DNA from: Levilactobacillus suantsaii
GTDB taxonomy: Bacteria; Bacillota; Bacilli; Lactobacillales; Lactobacillaceae
Length of the DNA: 64,000 nt
Reading direction: 5' to 3'
Assembly (NCBI RefSeq): GCF_004115745.1
Contig: NZ_QXIL01000008.1
Location: 34,902-98,901, forward strand
Position 1 is the first letter of the stretch, and every line of letters starts with the position of its first letter. Positions 1 through 8,420 of the stretch are shown one piece after another. Under the pieces are notes generated by a model. It was given only the letters and a program-made list of their open reading frames with translations. It was not told where the DNA came from and did no database searches. A program made the position numbers and the translations under genes.

Positions 1-339
1 GTCAAGGGCGCTAAGACCGTTGCGACCCAAAGCGCCAAAAAGCAGACCGCCAAAACGGCATTGGCTAAGAGCGTGAAGTTATGGATTCGTAACGACCAAG
101 TCGCTAGCAACATCACGGCTAAGCCGCAATTAAAGACTAAGCTGACTAAGAATCAGGCGTTGGAAGCTCCAGTCGCCAAAAATACGACCATCGGGACTGC
201 CAATCTATCCTTAAAGGGTGATCAACTCGGGTTCTTGGGGAACGCGAAGACAGTTAAGGTTCCGTTGAAGGTCACGTCATCCGTAGAGAAGGCCAACGTC
301 TTCGTCCGGATGTGGCGTTGGATTGTCGCTCTGTTTTAA
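1..339 (+). CDS. dacA: D-alanyl-D-alanine carboxypeptidase (PBP5/DacA type), 3' end only
   Basis: The reading frame is open from base 1, so the gene starts before the window and only the last 112 codons are present. The visible part has no catalytic motifs. It fits the C-terminal beta domain of PBP5-type carboxypeptidases: alternating Lys-rich strands, then a short amphipathic aromatic helix at the end (VFVRMWRWIVALF) of the kind that holds these enzymes on the outer face of the membrane. Such enzymes trim the terminal D-Ala from peptidoglycan stem peptides. A hairpin terminator follows at once. The identification rests on the C-terminal domain and anchor only; another low-molecular-weight penicillin-binding protein is possible. 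Confidence 0.7.
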   Translation, partial: VKGAKTVATQSAKKQTAKTALAKSVKLWIRNDQVASNITAKPQLKTKLTKNQALEAPVAKNTTIGTANLSLKGDQLGFLGNAKTVKVPLKVTSSVEKANVFVRMWRWIVALF

Positions 340-357
340 TTGAATGAGGCAATATTT

Positions 358-394
358 AGAGGACTGGGGGTCCCCTTGTGACCCGTGGTCCTCT
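358..394 (+). terminator. Hairpin terminator after dacA
   Basis: AGAGGAC (358-364) pairs with GTCCTCT (388-394), with further G/C pairing in the loop. The T-run is short (TTTAT), so termination may be partial. Confidence 0.6.
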
Positions 395-442
395 TTATGT
401 TGCCGCTGATACATAGTTTATCCACTGAATTATTAGCACCAC

Positions 443-488
443 TTAGGCAAAGGAGGTGAGCCCCGGATAGGACCGGGAATACGCCTAA
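443..488 (+). other. Nested inverted repeat enclosing an orphan ribosome-binding-like sequence
   Basis: TTAGGC (443-448) pairs with GCCTAA (483-488), and CCCGG (462-466) with CCGGG (473-477) inside it. Between them lies AAAGGAGGTGAG, a near-perfect Shine-Dalgarno sequence. The only starts at a usable distance give very short frames: GTG stops after 4 codons, and TTG at 489 gives about 10 codons. No real gene could be found for it. Confidence 0.4.
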
Positions 489-497
489 TTGAACATT

Positions 498-602
498 TGT
501 CAAGGGCATGTTGCTTTTTGATGATCCAGTATTGTCAAGGGCATGTTACTTTTTTGATGGCCCAATACTGTCAAGGGCATGTTGTTTTTTGAACCAAGCC
601 CA
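498..602. repeat. Three tandem ~35-bp direct repeats
   Basis: Copies of TGTCAAGGGCATGTT followed by a T-rich stretch and TTGA begin at 498, 533 and 569, so the period is 35-36 bp. The units are contiguous and have no unique spacers. Multiple short repeats starting TGTCAA resemble the transposase-binding repeats at the ends of IS21-family elements, but no transposase gene is next to them. They may be a relic end or a regulator-binding array for the gene downstream. Confidence 0.7.
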
Positions 603-637
603 GGCATCAGACTGCGCCAGTAACCGGCATATTAGCG

Positions 638-658
638 GTGCATGCACTTATTTATATT
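638..658 (+). promoter_or_regulatory. Possible promoter and palindrome before the yhgE-like gene
   Basis: The perfect palindrome GTGCATGCAC (638-647) lies just before an AT-rich TATATT (653-658) that could be a -10 element. There is no convincing -35. The ribosome-binding site AAGGGAG (671-677) follows. Confidence 0.3.
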
Positions 659-686
659 TATTATGAGGCAAAGGGAGTTGGAACTT

Positions 687-3600
687 GTGAACATGGTTAA
701 ACGCGAATGGCATTACATTCTGCATAACCGGTTGATATTAGCAACGGTTTTAGCAGTTATCTTTATTCCATTCCTCTTCTGTATTTTTTTCCTGCGGTCC
801 GTTTGGGATCCGTATGGACAAACAAGTAAGTTACCGGTCGCGGTCGTCAACCTCGACCAACCGGTTAAGTACCAAGGTAAGAAGCTGAACGTGGGGGCGC
901 AGACGATTACCAATTTGAAGAAGAACCACCAGTTGGGGTGGCGGTTCGTGTCACAGCAAAAAGCGGCCCAGGGATTGAAAGACAACAAGTATTACACGGT
1001 TATCACGATCCCGAAGAACTTCTCGGCCCACGCGGCGACGGCGTTAGACGCACATCCCAAAAAGATGACGTTTAACTACAACACCAACGCGTCGGCCAGC
1101 TATATCGCCAAGATCATGAGTGATACGGCAGCGGACAAGCTCCAAAGCCAAATCAGTGCGAAGGTCACTAAGGCTTATGCGCAAGCAACTTTTGACCAGA
1201 TCTATAAGGTCGGTAAAGGTATGGGCAAGGCCGCTAGATGAAGACGTCGGTCAAACCCCTGGCTACCGGGATTCAACAGTTGAATGACGGGGCCGCCACG
1301 TTGAAGGCCGGCCTAGGGACTTACACGTCCGGAGTTAAACAGTATTCAGCTGGCGTGAACAAGTACACGTCCGGTGTCGGACAGTACACGAGTGGCGTCA
1401 ACAAATACACGAGCGGTGTGGGCCAATACACGAAAGGCGTGAACCAGTTCACCAGTGGCGTGAGTCAACTGGGAACGGGGATGCCGAAGCTCTTATCTGG
1501 AAGCAAGCAATTGAACACCGGGGCTAAGTCCTTAAAATCCGGGACTTACAAGTACGTTGATGGCGTCTACACCCTCAATACCGGGGTCAAGCAACTCGGA
1601 AGTGGAGTTGAGCCACTAGCTAGTGGCGTGTCTAAGTTGTCCTCTGGCAGTACAACATTGAGCAGCGGGTTGAAAAAGCTTGATAATAATTCCAGCCAAT
1701 TGACCGCTGGGGCCCAACAACTCTCGGGTGGGTTGACGCAGATGCAAAGTCTGTTAACGGAACTGGCACCAGGTTTAAAGACCCTCTCGCAATTAACGAG
1801 TAACCCAACGAAGCTAACGGAACTGCAGACCGTCTTATCAGAGTTACAAGCCACCCAAGGGAGTTTGTCGGCCGAGAAAGTGAAAACCATCTCGACGGCG
1901 CTGAAAGAATTGGACAGCCTAAGTGCCGATGATTTGTCGACACTGACTAGCAGTACAAAAGATGTGGGCACAGACCTTGCTACAATTAAGGCGCAACAAA
2001 GTTCGGCGTCTAGCAGCAGTAGCAGTAGTAGCGATAGCAGCAGTGACGGTGCAGCGGCCGCCAGTTCAGCAGCTTCGGTTGCCGCTGAAAAAGCCGCGGC
2101 GTTGAGTTCGGCTGAAGTAGACGGGGATAGTAAAAAGATCAGTTCCGCGGCGGCCGATGTGGAAACGGCCGTTTCAGAAACTCAAACGGAGACAAAATCG
2201 TTACAAAACAGCACCCAGAATTCAGGCGCTCAAACCACTAAAGAAAGTGCGACCGCTAGCGATGCGGTTCAGGACTTAATCACGCATTCAACGGCTCTAG
2301 TTGAAGCAATGAGTGCGGTCTCTGACAAATTGCAAGCTCTTGCCACGTTACAACCGTATGTGGGGCAATTAGAAACGGCATTAACGCAGATGAGTTCAAT
2401 TGACAGTGATGACTTAACCGCGATGCAGGGGGCGTTATCGACGCTCCAAGATGAAAGCTCGGCCATCCAAAGTTTGGGGAATTCGACACAGGATGTGGCG
2501 GCCTTGGTTTCTGGTGCGAGTCAATTGAGCACCGGCCTGGACACCTACACGGCTGGTGTTTCCAGTGCCTTGAGTGGGTCAAACCAGTTAACGTCTGGCT
2601 TGTCACAATTGAACGCGCAAGTGCCAACGCTAACGAACGGGGTCACCCAGATTATGAACGGAACGGCCAAGTTAGCCAAGAATGGCTCGGCCTTGAAGTC
2701 CGGCTCGAAGCAATTGGCATCGGGTACCTCGACCTTAAACAATGGGTTACAAACGGCCGCTGCTGGCGTGAACAAGTTGACGGCCAATACTGGCAAGTTG
2801 ACCAGTGCGGGCAATAAACTCAACTCCAGCACGGGCCAACTCACCACGGCGGGTCACAAGCTCAATTCCAGCACCGGCCAACTGACCAGTGCCGGCAACA
2901 AGCTGAACCAGGCTGCCCCGCAACTGACTAGTGGGGCGAGTCAACTTGCCAGTGGGACCGCTGAATTGAACAGCAAGGTGCCAACGCTGACGAGTGGCGT
3001 GAACCAGTTAGCTAATGGGTCCGCTAAGCTGAACAATAATAGTGGCAAGTTGAACGATGGCACCAATCAACTGAAGAACGGAACCGGGAAACTGGCTAAG
3101 TCCTTACAGGATGGTGCCGACCAAGTCAACGCCCAACCGTTGACCAGCAAGACGGCCGACATGTTCGCTTCGCCGACGAAACTCAACCACAAGAACTACA
3201 GTTACGTCCCGAATTACGGGAACGCCTTAGCGCCGTACGTGCTTTCCGTGGCGCTGTACGTGGGGGCGTTGGTCTTCAACTTCGTCTTCCCAATCCGGAA
3301 AGTTTCATTAGCCGGGGGGACCGCCACCGGCTGGTTCTTGAGCAAATTGTCGATTGGGGCCTTTGAAGCCTTGGCGATGGCCGTAGTCGAACCACTCCTG
3401 ATGATGCTCGGGGGCTTATCAGTCGACCATCCTGGCCAACTGATCCTGGTTTCCATCTTCTTTGCGGAGGCGTCGATGTTCATTGTCATGTTCCTGTCGA
3501 TGCTTCTAGATAATCCGGGACGGTTTGTTGCGATGGTTCTGCTGATGCTCCAACTCGGGGGTTCCGGTGGGACCTTCCCGATGGAAGTCACCAACCACTT

Positions 3601-3859
3601 CTTTAACGTGGTGCACCCATTCTTACCGATGACCTACTCGATTCTGGGGTTCCGGCAAGCCATCACCAGCGGCATGGGGGGTGGCAGTATGATTGGTCAA
3701 GCCGTCTTGATTTTAGGCGCCTTTGCCGTCATCAGCATCATCTGCCTGTACCCAACCATGCAGTGGCTCCAAAAGAAGCACCTGATGGGCGTCTCGCAAT
3801 TAGACGATAATCAAAAGCTCCAAGCCGTTGAAGATGCCCATACGAACCAACACTCGTAA
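687..3859 (+). pseudogene. yhgE: YhgE/Pip-type membrane protein, split by a frameshift
   Basis: Members of this family (phage infection protein/YhgE, ABC-2 permease-like) are single polypeptides with one N-terminal membrane helix, a long extracellular coiled region rich in 'xLxxGxxxL' repeats and about five or six C-terminal membrane helices. Here the N-terminal part (from GTG at 687, 9 bases after AAGGGAG) ends at TGA 1239-1241. The rest runs from ATG 1238 in another frame. The second frame has a TAG directly before that ATG, and neither half is complete alone. One missing base near 1235-1237 explains it. The central part has seven TSGVxxY heptads, a serine run near 2010-2050 and 14-residue repeats near 2790-2920; membrane helices occupy about 3225-3770. 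The ATGA overlap would also permit coupled translation of two chains. Confidence 0.75.
1325..1471 (+). repeat. Seven 21-bp coding repeats (TSGVxxY heptads)
   Basis: Seven consecutive heptads vary around TSGVNKY/TSGVGQY. The DNA copies differ mainly at third positions, so selection appears to act on the protein rather than this being a recent slippage expansion. Confidence 0.85.
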
Positions 3860-3910
3860 GCCGTTTGGCAAGTCAGCTAACCGTTACGACTAATTGAAAA
3901 TTAAATCATG

Positions 3911-3953
3911 AAATGGTCTCCATCTGCAGTCGTTGCGGGTGGAGGCCATTTTG
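3911..3953 (+). terminator. Terminator after the yhgE-like gene
   Basis: AAATGGTCTCCA (3911-3922) pairs with TGGAGGCCATTT (3940-3951) through one G-T wobble and is followed by a short T-run. Confidence 0.75.
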
Positions 3954-4103
3954 GCGTGACGTGGGGCGATTCGGGGGTGGTGAAAGATTATTTTTCCGTG
4001 AAAAAACGCTAAGAATTTTCACAAACGGGATTCTAGGGGGCTTAAAAAGTGACGCTTGGGCGCGGATAATGTCGGACTCGTGGTATGAAAATCTTGTGAA
4101 ACA

Positions 4104-4112
4104 TGGTAAAAT
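4104..4112 (+). promoter_or_regulatory. Extended -10 promoter element for azlCD
   Basis: TGGTAAAAT is an extended -10 element located 62 bases before azlC. No good -35 is visible, which is common with extended -10 promoters. Confidence 0.4.
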
Positions 4113-4173
4113 ATCCACGTGTGGTTTTATAATGCATTTCATATCTTAGAGTATTCGACGGAGGCAAACATTC

Positions 4174-4977
4174 TTGAATAGACGAAGGCCAAACCCTAAG
4201 CAAGTGCCGGACCCCAACGAACCCTTATGGCGGTCGACACTGCGGGTCGCCATGCCCCTTAACTTGAGTTACATTCCAATCGGGCTGGCTTGTGGGATTT
4301 TACTACACGCGGCAGGGCTTAATACCTTATTGACCGGATTAGTTTCGATACTAGTCTTTTCTGGTGGGGCACAATTTTTAATTGCCACGATGTTGACCAT
4401 TAATTCTCCATTACTTTCAATTGTCTTGATGCTGTTTTTCTTGGAACTACGGTATGCCCTGTTAAGTTCGAGTCTATCTCCATACTTAAAGGGTCAACCG
4501 AATCGATTCTTATTTATATTTGCGATATCCCTAAACGATGAAAACTACGCGATCAATTACCTGAAATTCGCGACCGATAAGAAGTGGACTGGCAAAGAAG
4601 CGCTCATGGTTGAGCACTATTCCTTGCTTTTTTGGGCGCTCAGCAACGTTATCGGGAGCTTGATTGGGAGCACCTTGAAGATTGATCTGGGGATTGTCAA
4701 TTTTGCGTTAACGGCGCTCTTCTTATACATGATCGTGATGCAGATCAAGAACCGCTTAACGGTGGTGATCTGTCTGTTGTCCGGGGTCTTAGCGGCGGTC
4801 TGCATGATGCTGACCAAGTCGACCTTAGGCCTGGTTATCTCGACCATTATTGCGTCGTTGATTGGGTTTGCGCTGGAATCTACGCTGCGTAAACGGCTCC
4901 CAGATAGCCATTGGCTCTGGAAACTGCGCAGCCCAGGGGCCAAGCAGTCGGCGGTAGAAAGTACGGATGAAAAATAA
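4174..4977 (+). CDS. azlC: AzlC family branched-chain amino acid exporter, large subunit
   Basis: The 267-residue protein is very hydrophobic, with a polar N-terminus of about 25 residues. The family signature region is FSGGAQFLIATML near residue 64, followed by FFLELRYALLSSSLSPYL. AzlC works with the small AzlD subunit to export branched-chain amino acids or their analogues across the cell membrane. The TTG start at 4174 sits 9 bases after GGAGG, and no ATG fits. azlD follows 18 bases downstream, so the two form an operon. The cargo cannot be read from sequence. Confidence 0.9.
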   Translation: MNRRRPNPKQVPDPNEPLWRSTLRVAMPLNLSYIPIGLACGILLHAAGLNTLLTGLVSILVFSGGAQFLIATMLTINSPLLSIVLMLFFLELRYALLSSSLSPYLKGQPNRFLFIFAISLNDENYAINYLKFATDKKWTGKEALMVEHYSLLFWALSNVIGSLIGSTLKIDLGIVNFALTALFLYMIVMQIKNRLTVVICLLSGVLAAVCMMLTKSTLGLVISTIIASLIGFALESTLRKRLPDSHWLWKLRSPGAKQSAVESTDEK

Positions 4978-4995
4978 GGATGCAGGGAGACGTTT

Positions 4996-5340
4996 ATGAG
5001 TACAGTTAATACTTGGACCAGCACGCAACATTTTTGGTTGATTATTCTCGGCTTTTGCGTTGCCTTCGTGCCGCGTTTTTTACCCTTGATGTTGTTTACC
5101 AAGCGGGAGATTCCGGAATGGTTTAACGAATGGATGAAGTTCGTGCCAGTATCACTTTTTACCGCGCTGGTGGTCAAAGACGTGTTTATTGACAGTGAAA
5201 GCTACCAGTTGATTTTAACCAAGGTGCCGGAAATGTTAGCGGCCGTTATCGTGATTTTTATTGCATACCGGACACGGTCGATGGCGATTTCGGTGATCAC
5301 CGGTTTAATTGCGGTCTTTTTCCTCTCAATGGTGATTTGA
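4996..5340 (+). CDS. azlD: AzlD family branched-chain amino acid exporter, small subunit
   Basis: This 114-residue protein has about four membrane helices. It shows the typical AzlD layout: an opening helix ending in VPRFLPLMLF, then REIPEWFNEWMKFVPVSLFTALV, and two closing helices. It is the usual partner of AzlC, whose gene lies just upstream. The ATG at 4996 follows a GGGAG ribosome-binding site. A terminator comes right after the stop codon, closing a two-gene operon. Confidence 0.9.
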   Translation: MSTVNTWTSTQHFWLIILGFCVAFVPRFLPLMLFTKREIPEWFNEWMKFVPVSLFTALVVKDVFIDSESYQLILTKVPEMLAAVIVIFIAYRTRSMAISVITGLIAVFFLSMVI

Positions 5341-5360
5341 ATTTAGTAAAGCGTTACAAC

Positions 5361-5397
5361 AACGACTATCCCGGGGATGCGGGGGTCGTTTTTTTTA
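5361..5397 (+). terminator. Terminator after azlCD
   Basis: AACGAC (5361-5366) with further C residues pairs with GGGGTCGTT (ending 5390), followed by eight T residues. Confidence 0.8.
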
Positions 5398-5410
5398 ATG
5401 CCCACACCCA

Positions 5411-5460
5411 AAAAGGCTCACCGGTTAACGTTGATCACGCGTTAGCCGGTGAGCCTTTAA
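5411..5460 (-). terminator. Terminator of cfa
   Basis: A long stem, AAAGGCTCACCGG...TAACG with CGTTA..CCGGTGAGCCTTT, lies 38 bases after the cfa stop on the minus strand. It is symmetrical, with A and T runs on both sides, and could work in both directions. Confidence 0.8.
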
Positions 5461-5497
5461 AAGTCGTTACGATCCGCGGTCGCAACTAATCATTCAT

Positions 5498-6691
5498 TTA
5501 ATTCGTCACCTTAGTTGAATCGGCGTACATGTAGTCCCGCGTCATCGGCAGCATCCGGGCGGACGGACCCTTAGAAATCAGATACTGAATGACGTCAATG
5601 TTACCAGACTTGAAGGACGCGGCGCAAGCCTGCAGGTATAAGTCCCACATGCGCACGAAGTTCTCGTCAAACATCTTGGCTACTTCGTCACGGTGTTGGT
5701 TGAAGTTCTTGTCCCAAGTCTCGACGGTCTTTTGGTAGTGGCGCCGCAGGGGTTCCATGTCATCGACTTGCAGCCCATTTTCGACGATGTGGGTCAAGTT
5801 TTCGACCAAGCCCGGGACATAGCCGCCTGGGAAGATCCATTTGTTCAACCAACCGTTGTTGGCGCCACCCTGTTGCCGGGTGATCCCGTGAATCAACGCC
5901 ACGCCGTCATCGGCTAAGTATTGTTGAACACACTTGAAGTATTCGCCCAAGTTTTCTTGGCCGACGTGTTCGAACATCCCGACGGACGTGATGTAGTCCC
6001 ATTGTTCATCGCCCAATTCCCGGTAGTCTTCCAGCCGAATCTCGGCGACGTCTTGGAGGCCTTCGTCGGTAATCTTTTGGGTCACGTAGTCGTATTGTTC
6101 CTGACTCAAGGTAATCCCGGTGACGTGTAAGCCGTATTCCTTGGCAGCCGTCAGCATCAACGTACCCCAACCACAACCAATGTCGAGTAACGTCTTGCCC
6201 GGCTTCGGGTTCAACTTCTTGATGATGTGGTGGACCTTGTTGACTTGTGCGGTGGTTAAGTCATCTTCCGGCGTTTCAAAGTAGGCACAGGAGTAAGTCA
6301 TGGTGTCGTCGAGCCAGAGACGATAGAAGTTGTTCCCGATATCGTAGTGGTTCTGCACGTCGGTCTTACTTTCCTTTTCGGTGTGCTTCTGCTTCGGCAG
6401 GAAGTTGATGTACTTCTTATTATGGAAGAAACTATCCGCATTTTCGTAAGCCGAAGTGAGGAGATCCTCAATACTGCCATCAATTTCAATCGTGCCGTCC
6501 ATGATGGCTTCGCCCAACGCAATCGAGGCGTTGCGGGAGATTTCCTTAATCGGAATGGCCTTATGGATGGTGATGGTGTTTTCTGGAGTGCCGTCCCCGT
6601 ACACATCACTGGAGCCGTCCCAATAGTTCACACGGACGGGGATGTTAAAGGTATGGCTGAGAAACGTTTTGTAAAAAGTTTTTTCAAGCAT
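5498..6691 (-). CDS. cfa: Cyclopropane-fatty-acyl-phospholipid synthase
   Basis: The enzyme transfers a methylene group from S-adenosylmethionine to double bonds of membrane phospholipid acyl chains. Products such as lactobacillic acid raise acid and stress tolerance. The 397-residue protein has the class signature [27 protein letters not shown] in two blocks (residues 112-138) and the SAM-binding loop LLDIGCGWG (168-176). This is the usual length. The ATG at 6691 follows AGAAAGGA. It is a single gene with its own terminator. Confidence 0.95.
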   Translation of the reverse strand: MLEKTFYKTFLSHTFNIPVRVNYWDGSSDVYGDGTPENTITIHKAIPIKEISRNASIALGEAIMDGTIEIDGSIEDLLTSAYENADSFFHNKKYINFLPKQKHTEKESKTDVQNHYDIGNNFYRLWLDDTMTYSCAYFETPEDDLTTAQVNKVHHIIKKLNPKPGKTLLDIGCGWGTLMLTAAKEYGLHVTGITLSQEQYDYVTQKITDEGLQDVAEIRLEDYRELGDEQWDYITSVGMFEHVGQENLGEYFKCVQQYLADDGVALIHGITRQQGGANNGWLNKWIFPGGYVPGLVENLTHIVENGLQVDDMEPLRRHYQKTVETWDKNFNQHRDEVAKMFDENFVRMWDLYLQACAASFKSGNIDVIQYLISKGPSARMLPMTRDYMYADSTKVTN

Positions 6692-6828
6692 GTTAGAGGG
6701 TCCTTTCTCGTTTCGTTGTCTTCCGACAAGGAAAACAGAATTACTACGCCATTATACGCCTATCCCCGCAAGAGAGTAAGGGGGACGTCTTAGGTGAAAA
6801 CGGTTAACGTTGCGTCGATTTTACAAAA

Positions 6829-6860
6829 ATGACAGTAATGTGAAATGGACATGGTATAAT
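6829..6860 (+). promoter_or_regulatory. Promoter of the TPR-like membrane protein gene
   Basis: The extended -10 TGGTATAAT (6852-6860) has a consensus hexamer. ATGACA (6829-6834) is a possible -35 but at 20 bases, longer than ideal. The mRNA leader would be about 25 bases. Confidence 0.6.
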
Positions 6861-6891
6861 GATTACACTTTTACCAGCGGAGGTCTTCACT

Positions 6892-7848
6892 TTGAAAAAA
6901 TGGGTATGGGTCGTCGCAACACTCGTGGTGGCACTTTTAATTGGCGGTTACGCCTATTCGAACCACCACGCCACCGCGAAGGAATACCAAGCGGCGATGA
7001 CCAATGGGCGCACAGCCCTAACGAATAAAGATTACACGCAAGCTGAAAGTTATTTTCAGAATGCGATGAAGCGGCGGTTGAATGATAAGACCGCGCAGAC
7101 GTATTTGACGCAAACGCAGCATTTTGTATCCGGGGAAGATGCGTTGGATGCGCGTAAATTTAGTCGCGCACAAGGCCGCTATCAGACGGTTAAAGATACC
7201 AAAAATGGTGCCAAGGTCCTGATCCAACGGGCGACGAAACGCCTGAAACAACTCAAGGTCATTCAGGCTAACGTCAAGCAATTCAAGAAGCTTTTGAAGC
7301 AGGCGGCAAGTGAGAACCAGGCCTTGAACTACGGCACGTCCAACAACACGTTAGATGAACTTTTCAATAATAAGCAATTCCAGAAGGTCTACTATAAGGA
7401 CCTGTACACCCAAGCCTTAGCCCTACGCAAGGCCAACAACGCGGGCCAGGCTAGCAGCAGTTCTAGTGCCTCCAGCCAAACAACGGCGTCATCTAGTGCT
7501 AGCAGCACGACGACGTCCAGCAGTAAGGCAGCGGCCACTAGCAACAGTAACAGTAATAGTAATAGTAGCAGTAGTAGCACCAAAAACACCGGGGCATCGT
7601 TGACCTCGTCAGAATCTCAAGCGGCTAAGAACTACAAGGGGTCTAACGAGTACACGGTCACTAAGAAGCAGAAGGAACTGAACGGCAAGACCATCACGGC
7701 TAGCCAAATCAGTTTAGCGCGCAAGACCATTAACGCTGCGGGCGGCCAAGCAGACGCCATGAGTGATCAGGACATCCGGGTCGCCTTACAGCAAGCTGAC
7801 AAAAAGGGCATGTCCTTGACCAAGTACACGCAACAATATCTGAAATAA
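6892..7848 (+). CDS. Membrane-anchored TPR-like protein with Ser-rich linker
   Basis: The protein has about 318 residues from TTG 6892, which lies 7 bases after GCGGAGG. An N-terminal membrane helix (KKWVWVVATLVVALLIGGYAY) is followed by a helical region with two TPR-like units (about residues 25-100, e.g. GRTALTNKDYTQAESYFQNAM), a Lys-rich helix, a long Ser/Thr/Asn linker (about 185-240) and a conserved C-terminal domain of about 75 residues. The topology suggests a signal anchor with the bulk outside the cell. The function is unknown; the linker looks like a cell-wall spacer. An earlier in-frame start at 6859 falls inside the -10 box and is rejected. Confidence 0.75.
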   Translation: MKKWVWVVATLVVALLIGGYAYSNHHATAKEYQAAMTNGRTALTNKDYTQAESYFQNAMKRRLNDKTAQTYLTQTQHFVSGEDALDARKFSRAQGRYQTVKDTKNGAKVLIQRATKRLKQLKVIQANVKQFKKLLKQAASENQALNYGTSNNTLDELFNNKQFQKVYYKDLYTQALALRKANNAGQASSSSSASSQTTASSSASSTTTSSSKAAATSNSNSNSNSSSSSTKNTGASLTSSESQAAKNYKGSNEYTVTKKQKELNGKTITASQISLARKTINAAGGQADAMSDQDIRVALQQADKKGMSLTKYTQQYLK

Positions 7849-7896
7849 TTACTGGGAGTGGCCACGATTGACAAGGGTCGAGCCGCCCCCCGATGG

Positions 7897-7932
7897 ACGG
7901 GTCGAAGGCGTAACTAGTCTTCGGCCCGTTTT
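7897..7932 (+). terminator. Terminator after the TPR-like gene
   Basis: ACGGGTCGAAG (7897-7907) pairs with CTTCGGCCCGT (7919-7929), with one wobble, followed by TTTT. Confidence 0.8.
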
Positions 7933-7939
7933 GTGGATT

Positions 7940-8420
7940 ATGGTTGGGGCGGGGTAAACCGACCTTACCAACGCCCCGCTAGGACCCGAATTTGCGAGCA
8001 ACCTATGGTACACTAAGCGCCGTTAAGTTGTAACGTGAATCGATTATGTGAGGGCAACCTCATGAATACTAATAATATATTCTAGGGTAATGTAGTTTGT
8101 AAGGCGACTTAACCAGACGTTAGAAAGTTTTGCGACCCCAGAACGGCTGATTTGACACACAAAAGGTCAAGGATACCAGTGGTTTGGGGACTTTGAGACC
8201 TGATAAAACCGTCGTAAACTGGCGAGTCGTTATTTACCCGTTATTGGTAAGTGAGGTTTACTATAGTAATAGGTCCACAAACCAATTACACTGTAAGGGG
8301 GGTAAGGGTGATGTGGCACCAGGTGGCCAGAGTCGTGATGATCTTGGGGGATTAAGCGATTCTACTAAGGCAAGCGTCTTAGCGTCATGGTTAATCGGGG
8401 GTTAACATCACCACCATATT
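7940..8420 (+). other. 480-bp non-coding leader region with many possible stems
   Basis: No credible gene was found. Pairings seen: GGGGCG (7946-7951) with CGCCCC (7972-7977), with GGTAA/TTACC nested inside; a hairpin with GNRA loop, GAGG-GCAA-CCTC, near 8050-8061; AAAGT..CCCCA (8124-8140) with TGGGGACTTT (8185-8194); TTACC/GGTAA (8234-8250); the palindrome TTACTATAGTAA (8258-8269); and GGTGATG (8307-8313) with CATCACC (8406-8412). A weak extended -10, TGGTACACT, ends at 8014. This could be a folded 5' leader of the ROK gene or a separate small RNA. No known RNA family was recognised. Confidence 0.4.

Noticed and set aside
498..602. CRISPR array
   Set aside because: The units are contiguous repeats without unique spacers, only three copies exist, and no cas gene is nearby.
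1567..2944. Several minus-strand open frames inside the yhgE-like gene
   Set aside because: They are antisense shadows of a repeat-rich coding sequence with strong codon bias and lack starts with ribosome-binding sites.
8300..8325. T-box-like sequence (AGGGTG...GGCACC)
   Set aside because: The conserved T-box core and specifier stem are absent, no terminator hairpin follows, and the downstream gene is a ROK regulator.
8184..8405. 73-codon open frame before the ROK gene
   Set aside because: No ribosome-binding site, no domain-like composition, and it lies in a region full of possible RNA stems.
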